Source: Sinorhizobium terangae (lineage in GTDB: Bacteria > Pseudomonadota > Alphaproteobacteria > Rhizobiales > Rhizobiaceae). From it: a DNA stretch of 64,000 nucleotides. Below the pieces are notes generated by a model, which was not told the origin of the DNA, made no database searches, and worked only from the letters and a program-made list of their open reading frames with translations. A program made the translations under genes and the position numbers. Positions 27,734-36,789 of this stretch are shown here, piece after piece (within the stretch, counting starts at the first letter, position 1; every line of letters begins with the position of its first letter). The DNA lies in contig NZ_CP121660.1 in assembly GCF_029714365.1 (NCBI RefSeq), forward strand, positions 1,488,001-1,552,000. The letters run 5' to 3'.

Positions 27734-28384
27734 ATGACTGAGCCATACCGGATCAGAAAGCAGCCTAAAGCGATTCCGGAAACGCTTCGAACCCTCCTGG
27801 AGGGCGTCGAAACCGCAACCATCGGCCATTTCGAATATCTCGGATTTGCCGCGGCAGACATTGTGCCGGTCTTTCCGACCAAGGCGATCGGAACCGCCGT
27901 GACCGTGGCCGCGCCCGGGCGTGATGGAGCCGTCATCTACAAAGCCATTGATCTGCTCCGCCCGGGAGATGTTCTTGTCATCTCCCGGGTCGACCGGGAC
28001 GATATTGCTTGCGTCGGCGGCGGGGTCGTTGCTGCTGCCCGAGCGCGTGGTGCCTTGGCCATCATCGTTGACGGCCCCTGCACCGACATCGAGGAAATTC
28101 GCGCCAGCCAATTTCCCGTCTGGTGTCGCGGTGTCTCGTCCAAGACGACTAGCCGCGGACACCAAATCGGCGGTGCGATCAATGCCCCAATCGCCTGCGG
28201 CGGCGCGGCCGTCCTGCCTGGCTATGCAGTCGTCGCGGACACGGAGGGTGTTTTCGTTGCCGAACCCTCCGATATGCGCCGCATCGCCGAGATTGCCCTC
28301 AAGCGCCAACAGCGTTCCCTTGAGCTCCGGCCCTACCTCGAGGCCGGCCATTCCATCTTCGAATTGGATCGGATCGTGTCATGA
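27734..28384 (+). CDS. RraA-like / HMG aldolase-family protein
   Basis: A 216-residue protein of the RraA/demethylmenaquinone-methyltransferase-like fold. Members include 4-hydroxy-4-methyl-2-oxoglutarate aldolase and oxaloacetate decarboxylase. It shows GTAVTVAAPGRDGAVIYKAI, the glycine-rich core DDIACVGGGVVAAARARGAL, and IIVDGPCTDIEEIRA, where the metal-binding acidic residues lie. It is coupled by a four-base overlap to the amidase gene. A retro-aldol or decarboxylation step in the same pathway is likely. Confidence 0.85.
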   Translation: MTEPYRIRKQPKAIPETLRTLLEGVETATIGHFEYLGFAAADIVPVFPTKAIGTAVTVAAPGRDGAVIYKAIDLLRPGDVLVISRVDRDDIACVGGGVVAAARARGALAIIVDGPCTDIEEIRASQFPVWCRGVSSKTTSRGHQIGGAINAPIACGGAAVLPGYAVVADTEGVFVAEPSDMRRIAEIALKRQQRSLELRPYLEAGHSIFELDRIVS

Positions 28385-29355
28385 AAATTTCCCTCGTCCA
28401 GATGAACTCCCAGCCGGATCGCGACCGCAATTTGCGCACGGCCGAGAGCCTGATGCTCCAGGCGATCAAACGCGACACGCCGGATCTCATGGTGCTTCCG
28501 GAACATTTCGACTGGTCCGGCGGTACCGCCGCCGAGAAACTCGCAGCGGCCGATCAGATGCCGGGCGGCGAGGCCTATCGAATGCTGCAGGCATTCGCCG
28601 CCCGGGAGAAGGTTTGGATCCATGGCGGCAGCCTGCTCGAAAGGATTGAGGGAAGTTCGAAGATCTACAATACAACGGTCGTATTTGATCCTCACGGCAA
28701 CGAGGTCGGCCGGTATCGTAAAGTTCACCTCTTCGACATCGAGGCGCCGGATGGCAAGATCTATCGAGAATCCGCCACCGTGGCGCCTGGAGAAAGCCTG
28801 TTCGTCTACGAAGCCGGCGGCTTCAGGATCGGTTGTGCCATCTGCTACGACCTTCGATTCCCCCGGCTCTTTGATGCGCTCGCAAACGCCGGCGTCGATG
28901 TGATCATTCTACCCGCGGCCTTCACGTTACAGACCGGCAAGGATCACTGGGAAGTGCTCTGCCGTGCGCGTGCGATCGAGCATCAAGTCTATTTCGTCGC
29001 CTGCGGTCAGTGGGGAGGCTACACTGCAGCGGACGGAGATCGCCGCTTCACCTACGGCAACTCTCTCGTCTGCGATCCCTGGGGGCAGGTGATAGCCCGC
29101 GCCGTCGACCAGGTCGGCATTGTTTCGACACACCTCGATCACGCCCGTGTGGCGGCCGTCCGCAAGCTCATTCCCTCCGCTTCTCATAAGGTTTCGTTTG
29201 TCGACCAGGCACGTGTCTATCGGGATTGCAGCCGCGGCGAGCGCTGCAATTCGTCCTGCGGCTCAGATGAACAAACTTTCGGGACTCCAATTTCTTCTAG
29301 TGGCAAGTCGGCAAGAACCCCCGAAGGTGGACCGGCCATCTCCATCCTCGGGTAA
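28381..29355 (+). CDS. carbon-nitrogen hydrolase (nitrilase superfamily amidase)
   Basis: A 324-residue amidase/carbamoylase-type enzyme. The catalytic triad is complete: Glu41 in VLPEHF, Lys in GRYRKVHLFD and Cys in GCAICYDLRFPRLF. The closest layout is the Nit1/omega-amidase and N-carbamoyl hydrolase branch. The last 40 residues are Ser/Gly-rich and look like read-through. It probably releases ammonia from an amide intermediate of this pathway. Confidence 0.88.
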   Translation: MKISLVQMNSQPDRDRNLRTAESLMLQAIKRDTPDLMVLPEHFDWSGGTAAEKLAAADQMPGGEAYRMLQAFAAREKVWIHGGSLLERIEGSSKIYNTTVVFDPHGNEVGRYRKVHLFDIEAPDGKIYRESATVAPGESLFVYEAGGFRIGCAICYDLRFPRLFDALANAGVDVIILPAAFTLQTGKDHWEVLCRARAIEHQVYFVACGQWGGYTAADGDRRFTYGNSLVCDPWGQVIARAVDQVGIVSTHLDHARVAAVRKLIPSASHKVSFVDQARVYRDCSRGERCNSSCGSDEQTFGTPISSSGKSARTPEGGPAISILG

Positions 29356-29368
29356 TCGGACGCCAGAT

Positions 29369-30739
29369 ATGACCGCTTTCATAACGCAAACGCTCGGCAG
29401 CTATATCGCCGAGGAAGCACTCGCTAGTGTTCCCAGCGACGTCGTCGACAAGGCCAAGCTCTGCCTCCTGGACTCGCTTGGCTGCCTGTTCGGCGGGCAT
29501 CAGCTACCGATAGCCGGCATGCTCGGGGCATTACGGGCGGACAGCCAGAGAGTGCCCTCATACAGAGGGCCTATCAGCGGCCGTGCCGAGCCGGCGACGG
29601 CAGCCTTCGCCAGGGCAACCTTGATCAATGCGCTCGACTTCGACGACATCTACGAGAAGGGCCACCCGGGAGCCACCGTTATCGCAGCAGCATTATCGGT
29701 CGCCGAGTACAAACGGTGTGCGGGCACAGAATTCCTCGAGGCCGTGATCATCGGCTATGAGGTGAGCTGCCGCGTTGGAATCTCGCTGACTCACGACCGG
29801 CCCAGAAAGGCGATTCACGGCCATGGGACTTGGCAGATATTCGGTGCAGCAGCGGCGGCCGCGAAACTCATGGGGCTCGATGCCATGCGAGCGGCACATG
29901 CCATTGCTATCGCCGCTGCGAATGCACCAGTCGCATCTGTCATGAAGACGGTCTACGGCGACACGCCATCGATGGCGAAGAACAACTTTGGCATGGCCGC
30001 GCAGATGGGCGTCAATGCGGCCCGCCTTGCCGCTGTGGGCTACGAGGGACCCTTGGATGTCTTCGAGGGCGAGACTGGTTTCTGGCGAATGGCGGGCGCC
30101 GACGAGTGCCGTTTTGACCGATTGACGAACGGTTTGGGTGCCGCCTACGAAATTCTCCGGGTTGGCTTCAAGCCATTCAGTTGCTGCCGGCTCATCCAAA
30201 GCAGTGTCCAAGCCTGCAGCGACGTCGTCCGGATGGCAGGCATTGATCCCGCCGACGCCAAGCACGCTAGGTTGATCGTGACCGTACCTCCGATCGTTTG
30301 CGCACCGCCATTCAGCGAAGCGCGTCCGCGGCACATGTGGGCGGCGCAGTTCAGCGCACCGCACGCCATAGCTATGGCCGTATTCGGCGTTGAGCCCGGT
30401 CCGGACTGGTTCGTGGATGACTGGCTCAATGACGAGATCGCCGGGCGGTTTCAAGACAGTATCGAGCTGAGGTCACATCCCAACCGCGGCTTACCTCACG
30501 GTACTTACGCCGCCAGCGCTTGCTTGCAGTTGCGCAACGGGCAGAGCTTCGAAAGACACGTCGACATTGCGGAGGGAGACGCAAGTAACCCCATGCGGAA
30601 ATCAGCTCTCGAGAGCAAGTTCTTACGGCTTGCGAGCCGTGTGGCCGGAGAGGACGGTGCCTCCGAAGTTATTGATAACGTGTACGCGCTGGACGAAGCC
30701 GAATCGGTCAGGCCGCTCCTCCGCCTCTTGGCCGGCTGA
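29369..30739 (+). CDS. MmgE/PrpD-family protein (first of two)
   Basis: A 456-residue member of the family that contains 2-methylcitrate dehydratase, cis-aconitate decarboxylase and iminodisuccinate epimerase. Conserved stretches are present: NALDFDDIYEKGHPGA, ISLTHDRPRKAIHGHGTW and FKPFSCCRLIQSSVQA. The start is ATG 29369, not the upstream 29120, because the amidase gene occupies that space. It likely isomerises or dehydrates a di- or tricarboxylate-like intermediate; the second copy lies at 32177. Confidence 0.87.
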   Translation: MTAFITQTLGSYIAEEALASVPSDVVDKAKLCLLDSLGCLFGGHQLPIAGMLGALRADSQRVPSYRGPISGRAEPATAAFARATLINALDFDDIYEKGHPGATVIAAALSVAEYKRCAGTEFLEAVIIGYEVSCRVGISLTHDRPRKAIHGHGTWQIFGAAAAAAKLMGLDAMRAAHAIAIAAANAPVASVMKTVYGDTPSMAKNNFGMAAQMGVNAARLAAVGYEGPLDVFEGETGFWRMAGADECRFDRLTNGLGAAYEILRVGFKPFSCCRLIQSSVQACSDVVRMAGIDPADAKHARLIVTVPPIVCAPPFSEARPRHMWAAQFSAPHAIAMAVFGVEPGPDWFVDDWLNDEIAGRFQDSIELRSHPNRGLPHGTYAASACLQLRNGQSFERHVDIAEGDASNPMRKSALESKFLRLASRVAGEDGASEVIDNVYALDEAESVRPLLRLLAG

Positions 30740-31055
30740 TATCCGCACACTCGGACACGACGACATTTCATTCGTAAGCCGAGCCTGTCACCCCAGATCA
30801 ACATTACTGCAATGACGGAGGCGATTGCGAGTTGAATGCTGATGCCTTCGTGCCCGTAATCGCACCTCGTCCATCTTTCAATAATTCAGTTAATAATGCA
30901 CAGGAGAAACAATCTATTCTTAAGTTTTTCTCGTTGAGCGAAGTCGTTCGCTTACAGAAGACAAAAACGTATCCGAATCTTTCCTTTAACTCGCCTGTTC
31001 GGGATGGGAAATTGCTCTCCATCGCACAACGTCGACAATTCCACGGAGAACGGCG
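30740..31055. other. AT-richer intergenic stretch
   Basis: A 316-base gap inside the otherwise tightly packed operon, noticeably AT-rich at 30880-31000. A TTG-started ORF (30832-31095, 87 codons) with GGAGG upstream exists but resembles no family and runs into the next gene, so it is not called. The segment may carry an internal promoter. The ribosome-binding site GGAGAA of the next gene is at its end. Confidence 0.4.
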
Positions 31056-32132
31056 ATGGAGACCACACCCAAATACATTTCACTTGCGGAAATGAAGCGG
31101 CTCGGCGTTCGCCTCGAGGCACCCGCGCTTCACAACGCTGCCAAGGCAGCCTGGTCCGATATCCGTTCGGGTCGGGCCCATGGCCTGAAATCGGTCCTGT
31201 CCTTCCACGAAACAGAACTTTGGAACCAATCTCATTTCGAAGCTTATCGGAATGAGTTGCAGGGCGAGCGATTAGGCTGGAAACTTTCAGCGCTTTCCAG
31301 CGTCGGGGCCCGCTACGCCGCCGTCAAGGTGGTCGGGGCCAATGCGATAAACCGTCGATTGGGCCTACCGCGTTCAACCTCGACAATTGTCCTGCTCGAC
31401 AACTTCACGCTGCGCCCTCTTTGTATAATGGATGGGACCGAGATCTCCGCGGCAAGAACCGCAACCTACGCCTCCATGGTGCTCGAGCTCTTCTTTTCCA
31501 AGACGGATGATCTCTCCGTCTTCCTATTCGGAGCGGGCCCCATTGCCGAGCAGATCATCAAGGTGCTCAGCCATTTTGGAGCCGGCATTATCTCGACGAT
31601 CTATGTGCGCAGCCGGTCGGGTATTTCTGCGTACCAGCTCGTCGAAAGGCAGGGACAGTCGTTTGGAGTTCGGCTGGAAGCTGTCGCGGACAATCAGAAG
31701 CTGCGTGAATGCCGGTTCGTCATCACTGCTTCTAATGCCAGCGCACCGGTGTTTGAGATCGCAGACATCTGCCCGAATGCCACTATCCTGCATCTCGGCG
31801 GAGACGAGACACCGGCCGACCACATCCAAAACGTTCTCCGATCGGGACTGGCTCTCTGTGACGACATTTCCATGGTGTCTCAACGAAACTCGCAAAGCCT
31901 GGCGCTTTACTTCTCTCGTCTGGGTTCCACCTTGGAGCAGGCCGGTCCGGTGCTCGGCGTCTTGAGCTTAAAGGATTTCTGCGGTGCGAGCAGCATATCG
32001 GAACGTCCAATCCTCCTTACTTGCGTGGGCCTGCCTATGCTGGACCTCTACCTTGCCGCGCAGGTATACGAAACCTGGTTTTTGCCAGATCCCCACACGG
32101 CGTCATCCCTTCATTCATCTAGCGTGGCCTGA
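31056..32132 (+). CDS. ornithine cyclodeaminase / mu-crystallin family protein (second)
   Basis: A 358-residue NAD(P)-binding protein of the cyclodeaminase/iminosuccinate reductase family. It shows GARYAAVKVVGANAINR, LCIMDGTEISAARTATYASM and the dinucleotide fold VFLFGAGPIAEQIIKVL. It is divergent from the copy at 4982. The classical family arginine-threonine motif (RTGA) reads RTAT here, so substrate binding may differ. Set between two MmgE/PrpD genes, it probably reduces or cyclises an imino-acid intermediate. Confidence 0.85.
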   Translation: METTPKYISLAEMKRLGVRLEAPALHNAAKAAWSDIRSGRAHGLKSVLSFHETELWNQSHFEAYRNELQGERLGWKLSALSSVGARYAAVKVVGANAINRRLGLPRSTSTIVLLDNFTLRPLCIMDGTEISAARTATYASMVLELFFSKTDDLSVFLFGAGPIAEQIIKVLSHFGAGIISTIYVRSRSGISAYQLVERQGQSFGVRLEAVADNQKLRECRFVITASNASAPVFEIADICPNATILHLGGDETPADHIQNVLRSGLALCDDISMVSQRNSQSLALYFSRLGSTLEQAGPVLGVLSLKDFCGASSISERPILLTCVGLPMLDLYLAAQVYETWFLPDPHTASSLHSSSVA

Positions 32133-32176
32133 GCGCCAATGTAAAACCGATCCCCAAAGTTGCGCTGGAGGGACAG

Positions 32177-33526
32177 ATGTATGCCACCGAAATCCTCGCA
32201 GGGTATCTGGCGACCTACCCTTCCGCCGCCCTGCCGCCCGACATTAGCCTAAGTGCCGTCTGCTGCATTCTCGATGCGGTCACCGCCGCCGTCGTCGGCC
32301 ACGATATTCCGAGCGTGCGCGCGGCCCGCGAGATCGCCAGGCGCGAGTTTGGCCCCGGGCCAGTACCGATCTGGTTCACGGGGGAATGTCTCGGGGCCAC
32401 CGCAGCGGCGTTTTGTAATGCTGCGTCGGTGTCCGCGCTCGATTTCGACGACGGTCACCGCGCCGCGCGCGGTCACCCCGGTGCTGCCGTTATACCCGTA
32501 GCACTTTCCGTGGCATCTGCGATCGGTGCTTCCACTGACGACCTCCTGACCGCAGTCGCTCTCGGGTACGAGACCGGGATTCGTATTGCCGTCGCGCAGA
32601 ACCCGCAAGCGATCAAGAGCCGGCAATCGGGACGCTGGACCGGCTATGCTGCCGTCGCCACCGCCGGCCGCCTTTATAAATCCGATCCGTCGGCACTTGC
32701 GCATGCACTCGCTGTTGCCGGCGTTCTCGCACCGAACCAGGAAGCAAACGGCAGCTCTGGCTATGCCTACTTGACCGGGAACGACGTCAAAGAGGGTATT
32801 CCCTGGAGTGTTGTGACGGGCTTGACCGCATTGCGGCTCACGGAGTGGGGATTTACCGGACCGCAGGACTTGCTCGATCACGCATCACATTTCGCCCGGC
32901 CGGGCATCATCGCAGACTTGGGTGCGCCGACCGAGATCTCGAGGGTCTATTTCAAGCTCTATTCCTGCTGCCGATACGTCCACCCCGCTCTTGACGCCTT
33001 GGCGGCGCTTTCTCAGCATGCTGGCATCGCGCCTGAGCAGATCGGATCGATTGACGTGCGGACCTTTCAATGGGCTCTTCGGCTTTCAAACAGCGTGTCG
33101 CCCAAAACGTTGACGGAAATCCAATATAGCCTGCCCTACTGCCTGGCGATTGCCGTTGTCGACGGACCTGCGGCGCTGGCGCCGATTGGCAATGCGCAAC
33201 TCGGCAGGCCCGACCTCTGCGAAATCGCCCGCAAGGTCCGTATCTCGGTCGACCGTGAGATCGATAGGCGCTTTCCGGGAGAAACTCTCGCGCAGTTATG
33301 CATAGAAACGACCAACGGAAGGATGATTACCTCGGAGGTGACTTCGCCGCGGGGGGACAGGCTGCGCCCGTTGTCCTGGGACGATCTCGTTGACAAGTTC
33401 TGTGCGGCGACACGAAGCAAGCTTTCTTCCAAGGCCCAAAACCTCATCCTGCAGTCCCTTCAAGCGCTGAAAACCGGGGACGCTGCTCCCCTCCTCCGGT
33501 GCGTGCGGATGCGATTGTTCGACTGA
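32177..33526 (+). CDS. MmgE/PrpD-family protein (second of two)
   Basis: A 449-residue family member with the same landmarks as the first: SALDFDDGHRAARGHPGA, a lysine/serine-rich TGY loop (KSRQSGRWTGYAAVAT) and FKLYSCCRYVHPALDA. The two copies are clearly diverged, so they are not a recent duplication and likely act on different intermediates or form a heteromer. ATG 32177 has GGAGGGAC upstream. It ends the plus-strand operon and converges on the amidohydrolase gene. Confidence 0.87.
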   Translation: MYATEILAGYLATYPSAALPPDISLSAVCCILDAVTAAVVGHDIPSVRAAREIARREFGPGPVPIWFTGECLGATAAAFCNAASVSALDFDDGHRAARGHPGAAVIPVALSVASAIGASTDDLLTAVALGYETGIRIAVAQNPQAIKSRQSGRWTGYAAVATAGRLYKSDPSALAHALAVAGVLAPNQEANGSSGYAYLTGNDVKEGIPWSVVTGLTALRLTEWGFTGPQDLLDHASHFARPGIIADLGAPTEISRVYFKLYSCCRYVHPALDALAALSQHAGIAPEQIGSIDVRTFQWALRLSNSVSPKTLTEIQYSLPYCLAIAVVDGPAALAPIGNAQLGRPDLCEIARKVRISVDREIDRRFPGETLAQLCIETTNGRMITSEVTSPRGDRLRPLSWDDLVDKFCAATRSKLSSKAQNLILQSLQALKTGDAAPLLRCVRMRLFD

Positions 33527-33636
33527 AATCGCGCCATGTCGGTCGGCTCGCCTCAATTCGCCGGTATCCGATGCGGTCCAGCATGGCCAAACATTCGCGG
33601 CTCGGCGGCGCCACAGTGACGCCCGGGTTAAAACCG

Positions 33637-34992
33637 TCATAAAAGCCGTCCATTCCTGACGACGATGCGACCTGCGATCACGACATGCCTGACACGGCTC
33701 AGATTGACATTATCGACGACGATCAGATCGGCACGCTTTCCTTTCTCAATCAGTCCGCGATCGCCGGCCATTTGGGGAAAGACGCGTGCGACATTCCCCG
33801 TTGCAAGCGCAACGGCGGCCGCTGCGGATAACTGTTTCTTTCCAACCATGCGCTGGATTGCCTCGAGAACCCCGTCCCAGTGTCCACCTGCGAAATCGGT
33901 CGAAATCGTATCAACACAGCCCGTGTCAATCAGTGCATCGAGATTAGTGGGGTCGTTGCGCCAGCGCGTGCCGATGCAATCCAATGTCGAAACGTCGATC
34001 ACGGCCCCCTTGCTCTTCAGGTCCTGGGCAATCGAAATGGCCTCATCCGGGAGGAAGCTCGGGTGATTGCTGTGACCCGCAACGAGGCATGCGTGCGGGT
34101 TCTTCTCCACCGCCGCGATCAAACGCTTGGCGGATGGCGCCGCATTATGGAAGATTGCGGGATACCCGACCCGCTCGGCTTCGCGGGCGATTTCATCGAA
34201 CCCGGCCAGCGAAAGGGAGACCGATGGCATAACGGATCGCGTTACGATATCACGAACGTGGCTCGCGTCGGTAACGCCGGAAAGACCGCAGCGCTCCAAC
34301 TCGTCCTGTAACCTCGGGTTGGATAAACCGTCTGCCGGATCAAGAAAGCGACCGAGGACGGCGTTCTTCAGGCTCCTCGCGGTTGCCGGCGTCACCTCGA
34401 CCCCGAACTCTCGCTGGATCGCGTGCGGGATGAACCTGTACTCCTGCGCGCCACCGCCCAATGTCTGCCCACCGCCCGCCTCGCCGAGCGCTACCGCACC
34501 GGCATCAAGCATTTTATCAATCGTTGCGCTCAAGTGCCGCGTGGACAGCCCCTTGCCATCGACCACAAGCGCCGCCTGGATGTTGTTCGGAGTGTGAGCC
34601 GTGGAGACGCGGATATCCATGGCATGAGGCTCTGTCTCGGCAACATCGACTTCGTCGGGCATTGCCAAGCCGCAGACGTTGAGGAGGGTCGTCGTCCCTT
34701 GAAGAAGATGGCGGTTGCGGAAATACGCAACCTCCTCCGCTTCGAACGGCGCCGAGCCGCAAGGCATGGAAGGTCCCCGAATGCATCCATGCGTATGCGC
34801 ATTGATGACGCCCGGCATAACGATACCGCCGGCTGCATCGATGGTCTCAAGCGCCGCAATGTGGGCGCCTGCGGCAGGTTCTTCGGAGTCGACACCGGCG
34901 ATCCTTCCCTCCCGGACATAAACGGTGGCCCGTTTGTGAAACGTCTTGCCGTCACCGGTGATGAGGCCTCCATTTCGGATCACTAGTTCCAT
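33637..34992 (-). CDS. metal-dependent amidohydrolase
   Basis: A 451-residue enzyme of the dihydroorotase/imidazolonepropionase-type amidohydrolase superfamily. The N-terminal beta-sandwich (LVIRNGGLITGDGKTF) leads to the first metal motif GVINAHTHG. Further metal ligands are expected at LVAGHSNHPS and in STDFAGGHWDG near the catalytic Asp. The C-terminus closes the sandwich with KGKRADLIVVDNVNLSRVRH. It converges on the catabolic operon and probably opens a cyclic amide, imide or deaminates a ring in the same pathway. Ribosome-binding site AGGAG before ATG 34992. Confidence 0.87.
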   Translation of the reverse strand: MELVIRNGGLITGDGKTFHKRATVYVREGRIAGVDSEEPAAGAHIAALETIDAAGGIVMPGVINAHTHGCIRGPSMPCGSAPFEAEEVAYFRNRHLLQGTTTLLNVCGLAMPDEVDVAETEPHAMDIRVSTAHTPNNIQAALVVDGKGLSTRHLSATIDKMLDAGAVALGEAGGGQTLGGGAQEYRFIPHAIQREFGVEVTPATARSLKNAVLGRFLDPADGLSNPRLQDELERCGLSGVTDASHVRDIVTRSVMPSVSLSLAGFDEIAREAERVGYPAIFHNAAPSAKRLIAAVEKNPHACLVAGHSNHPSFLPDEAISIAQDLKSKGAVIDVSTLDCIGTRWRNDPTNLDALIDTGCVDTISTDFAGGHWDGVLEAIQRMVGKKQLSAAAAVALATGNVARVFPQMAGDRGLIEKGKRADLIVVDNVNLSRVRHVVIAGRIVVRNGRLL

Positions 34993-35027
34993 GACAGCTG
35001 CTCCTTTCCGACAGCCCGGATGCGGTA

Positions 35028-35789
35028 CTATCCGCCAGTCTCCTCGTCCGGCCGATTCGGCTCGTGATGCGATTGCTCTTGGTTGGAACCATCCAGCATG
35101 TAGCCGGAGGATCGCACAGTTCGGATCACATCGGGGCCATTGGCCATACTTAGCGCCCTGCGCAGTCGACCTATATGGACGTTAACCGTTTTAGCGTCGA
35201 CGAAACGACGCTCGGGCCAGCCAGCTTCGATGAGTTGCGCGCGACTGCACGCCAGCTCGCGGTTCTCCATCAGAAACTGCAGCAACCGGAACTCGATTGG
35301 CCCCAAGTGAATGTCGATACCGAAACGCTTGACACTATGCCTGTTGGTGTTGAGTTCAATTCCCGCGTAGGCAAGAATATGACCGTTGATCGCCATAGCA
35401 TCCGAGCCGGGCCGATAAAGTATATTGTCACGAAGGAAACCGAGCAGTTTGGAAGGAGCCACCGGTCTCACGAAGTTCTCGTCGATGCCGGCCTTCAGCA
35501 GATCGATAAAGCGGCCTTCCGCACCAGGCCCGATCAAGCCGACCGTCGCGATCCCGAATGTCCGCGGTTGCTGCTTCAGCTTTACACAAGCTAAAGGAGT
35601 CCAATCTTCTCCAGATCGACAATCAAGAAGGATTGCCTTGACGTCGTTCTCGCCTGCCAGATGAACGATCTCCTCGACCCCGGAACCGAGAATGACCCGG
35701 TACCCCTCGCTTTCCAGGATGTGGACGAGCAGCAGGTAGTAGTCCGCGTCGGTCGAGCCGACCAGGACCTGGGGCTGCGTTGAATTCAA
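35028..35789 (-). CDS. OmpR/PhoB-type response regulator with atypical receiver
   Basis: A 253-residue protein: receiver domain (residues about 8-120) plus winged-helix output domain (GPIEFRLLQFLMENRELACS, AKTVNVHIGRLRRALS, IRTVRSSGYML). The phosphorylatable aspartate region AILLDCRSGEDW is present, but the invariant lysine of receivers reads arginine (NFVRPVAP). It starts at TTG 35789 with a strong AGGAGGAG site. No histidine kinase is nearby. Orphan response regulators are known to control conjugation in rhizobial megaplasmids (RctC), and this lies beside the AHL synthase and traA; that link is a guess. Confidence 0.85.
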   Translation of the reverse strand: MNSTQPQVLVGSTDADYYLLLVHILESEGYRVILGSGVEEIVHLAGENDVKAILLDCRSGEDWTPLACVKLKQQPRTFGIATVGLIGPGAEGRFIDLLKAGIDENFVRPVAPSKLLGFLRDNILYRPGSDAMAINGHILAYAGIELNTNRHSVKRFGIDIHLGPIEFRLLQFLMENRELACSRAQLIEAGWPERRFVDAKTVNVHIGRLRRALSMANGPDVIRTVRSSGYMLDGSNQEQSHHEPNRPDEETGG

Positions 35790-35900
35790 GAATCTCTCCT
35801 CCTTCGGCGCATTTCTGTTTCGGGAGATCCCGAGCGAATTCTTGCGTCGTTATCTGTGGCGGCGTAGACGACAGTGTTCGGCGGACGGGGATCGACGCCA

Positions 35901-36562
35901 CTACACTTGGCGCTCCTGGTCGCCGGATGTTCGCATCAAGCAGCGGTATTGTGGTGGAGGCGGGTGCCTGGTCGACAAAGCGGCGGCGCGAATCCGATCA
36001 AGGCTTCCGACATCGGCGGGAAGACTTCCGGCAACGGCCATCGTGTTACCAATCGGACACGGCGGACCAAGGCGCTGCATCGGCCACCCGGCGCGTTTCA
36101 GAATGCGCTCGAACCGTAGGTCAGTTGCTGTGACGATCTCGTGATAGCCGTTCGCCATCGACCACTCGATGATGCCGGCGAACATCATCAGCGTCGTCGT
36201 GTGAAGAAGCCCCCGCGTTTTGCCCTGGTCAAGCGCAGTGTCCACACAAAAGCGCGAGCTTTCGACCATGCCTGGGTGGGCATCCAAGTCTCGCGATGAG
36301 AGCAATTGCGGGAAGGTGTTGGCGAGCATTGTCGGGCCGGTAGCGGCGAGAAGTCTTGCACAACCCGCTACCGCACGTGTGGGGGAAACAGCTAGGATAT
36401 AGGTGGGATTGAGTTGATCGTAGGCATCGGCTTCACGACCGTCCTTTACCAATACCTCCCAATCCAGCCTATCGCCAAAGACGCGGGCGCGCAGCCGGTG
36501 CATCGAATCGATCAGGTCAGCATACTCTCCCGCGCCGCGGCCGGTACCGCCAGTATCTCCAT
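35901..36562 (-). pseudogene. traI: LuxI/TraI-type acyl-homoserine-lactone synthase with 5' frameshift
   Basis: From ATG 36503 the frame encodes 200 residues with every conserved LuxI residue: Arg5, Phe9 and Trp15 (RARVFGDRLDW), Asp26 and Asp29 (READAYD), Arg50, Glu81 and Arg84 (VESSRF). LuxI proteins have about 20 residues before this point. A start with a good site (GGAG, seven bases) is found at ATG 36562 and encodes MEILAVPAAARE, but it is out of frame: 59 bases separate the two ATGs. One inserted base near 36525 would join it to YADLIDS before MHRL. So the gene carries a one-base deletion, uses the internal ATG without a ribosome site, or holds a sequencing error. Confidence 0.75.
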
Positions 36563-36617
36563 TGGCAATCTCCGATCTAAATTACCGACCACTGGACACG
36601 AATCTTGGCGCTCAGGC

Positions 36618-36637
36618 GACTACTAGAATCAGTAGTC
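36618..36637. promoter_or_regulatory. 20-bp dyad upstream of the AHL synthase, candidate tra/lux box
   Basis: The sequence GACTACTAGAATCAGTAGTC has perfect 7-base arms around a 6-base centre and lies 55 bases before ATG 36562, where a LuxR-type activator site is expected. LuxR/TraR sites are 18-20 bp dyads. It overlaps the end of a small remnant ORF, so a terminator is the alternative. Confidence 0.4.
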
Positions 36638-36766
36638 GAGCATATGACCGAAGCGTGCATGCATTAGCGCAAGTACCGAGCGGGAGCGCATCGCCTTGGC
36701 CTCGATGAGCCGAGCCTCTGCCCGACGGGCGCCCTCGGCCCGGCTCTCTGCGAGCGACGACAGTGT
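36629..36766 (-). pseudogene. short C-terminal coding remnant
   Basis: The minus-strand frame reads SSLAESRAEGARRAEARLIE, then AKAMRSRSVLALMHARFGHM, then LDY and stop. It is preceded by an in-frame TGA and has no start. The regular helix-forming composition looks like real protein sequence cut off at its N-terminus. I do not recognise the family. Confidence 0.35.
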
Positions 36767-36789
36767 TCAACCAAGAAGGATGATCGGAA

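Noticed and set aside
30832..31095. 87-codon TTG-started ORF in the catabolic operon gap
   Set aside because: It has GGAGG upstream but overlaps the next gene and looks like no family.
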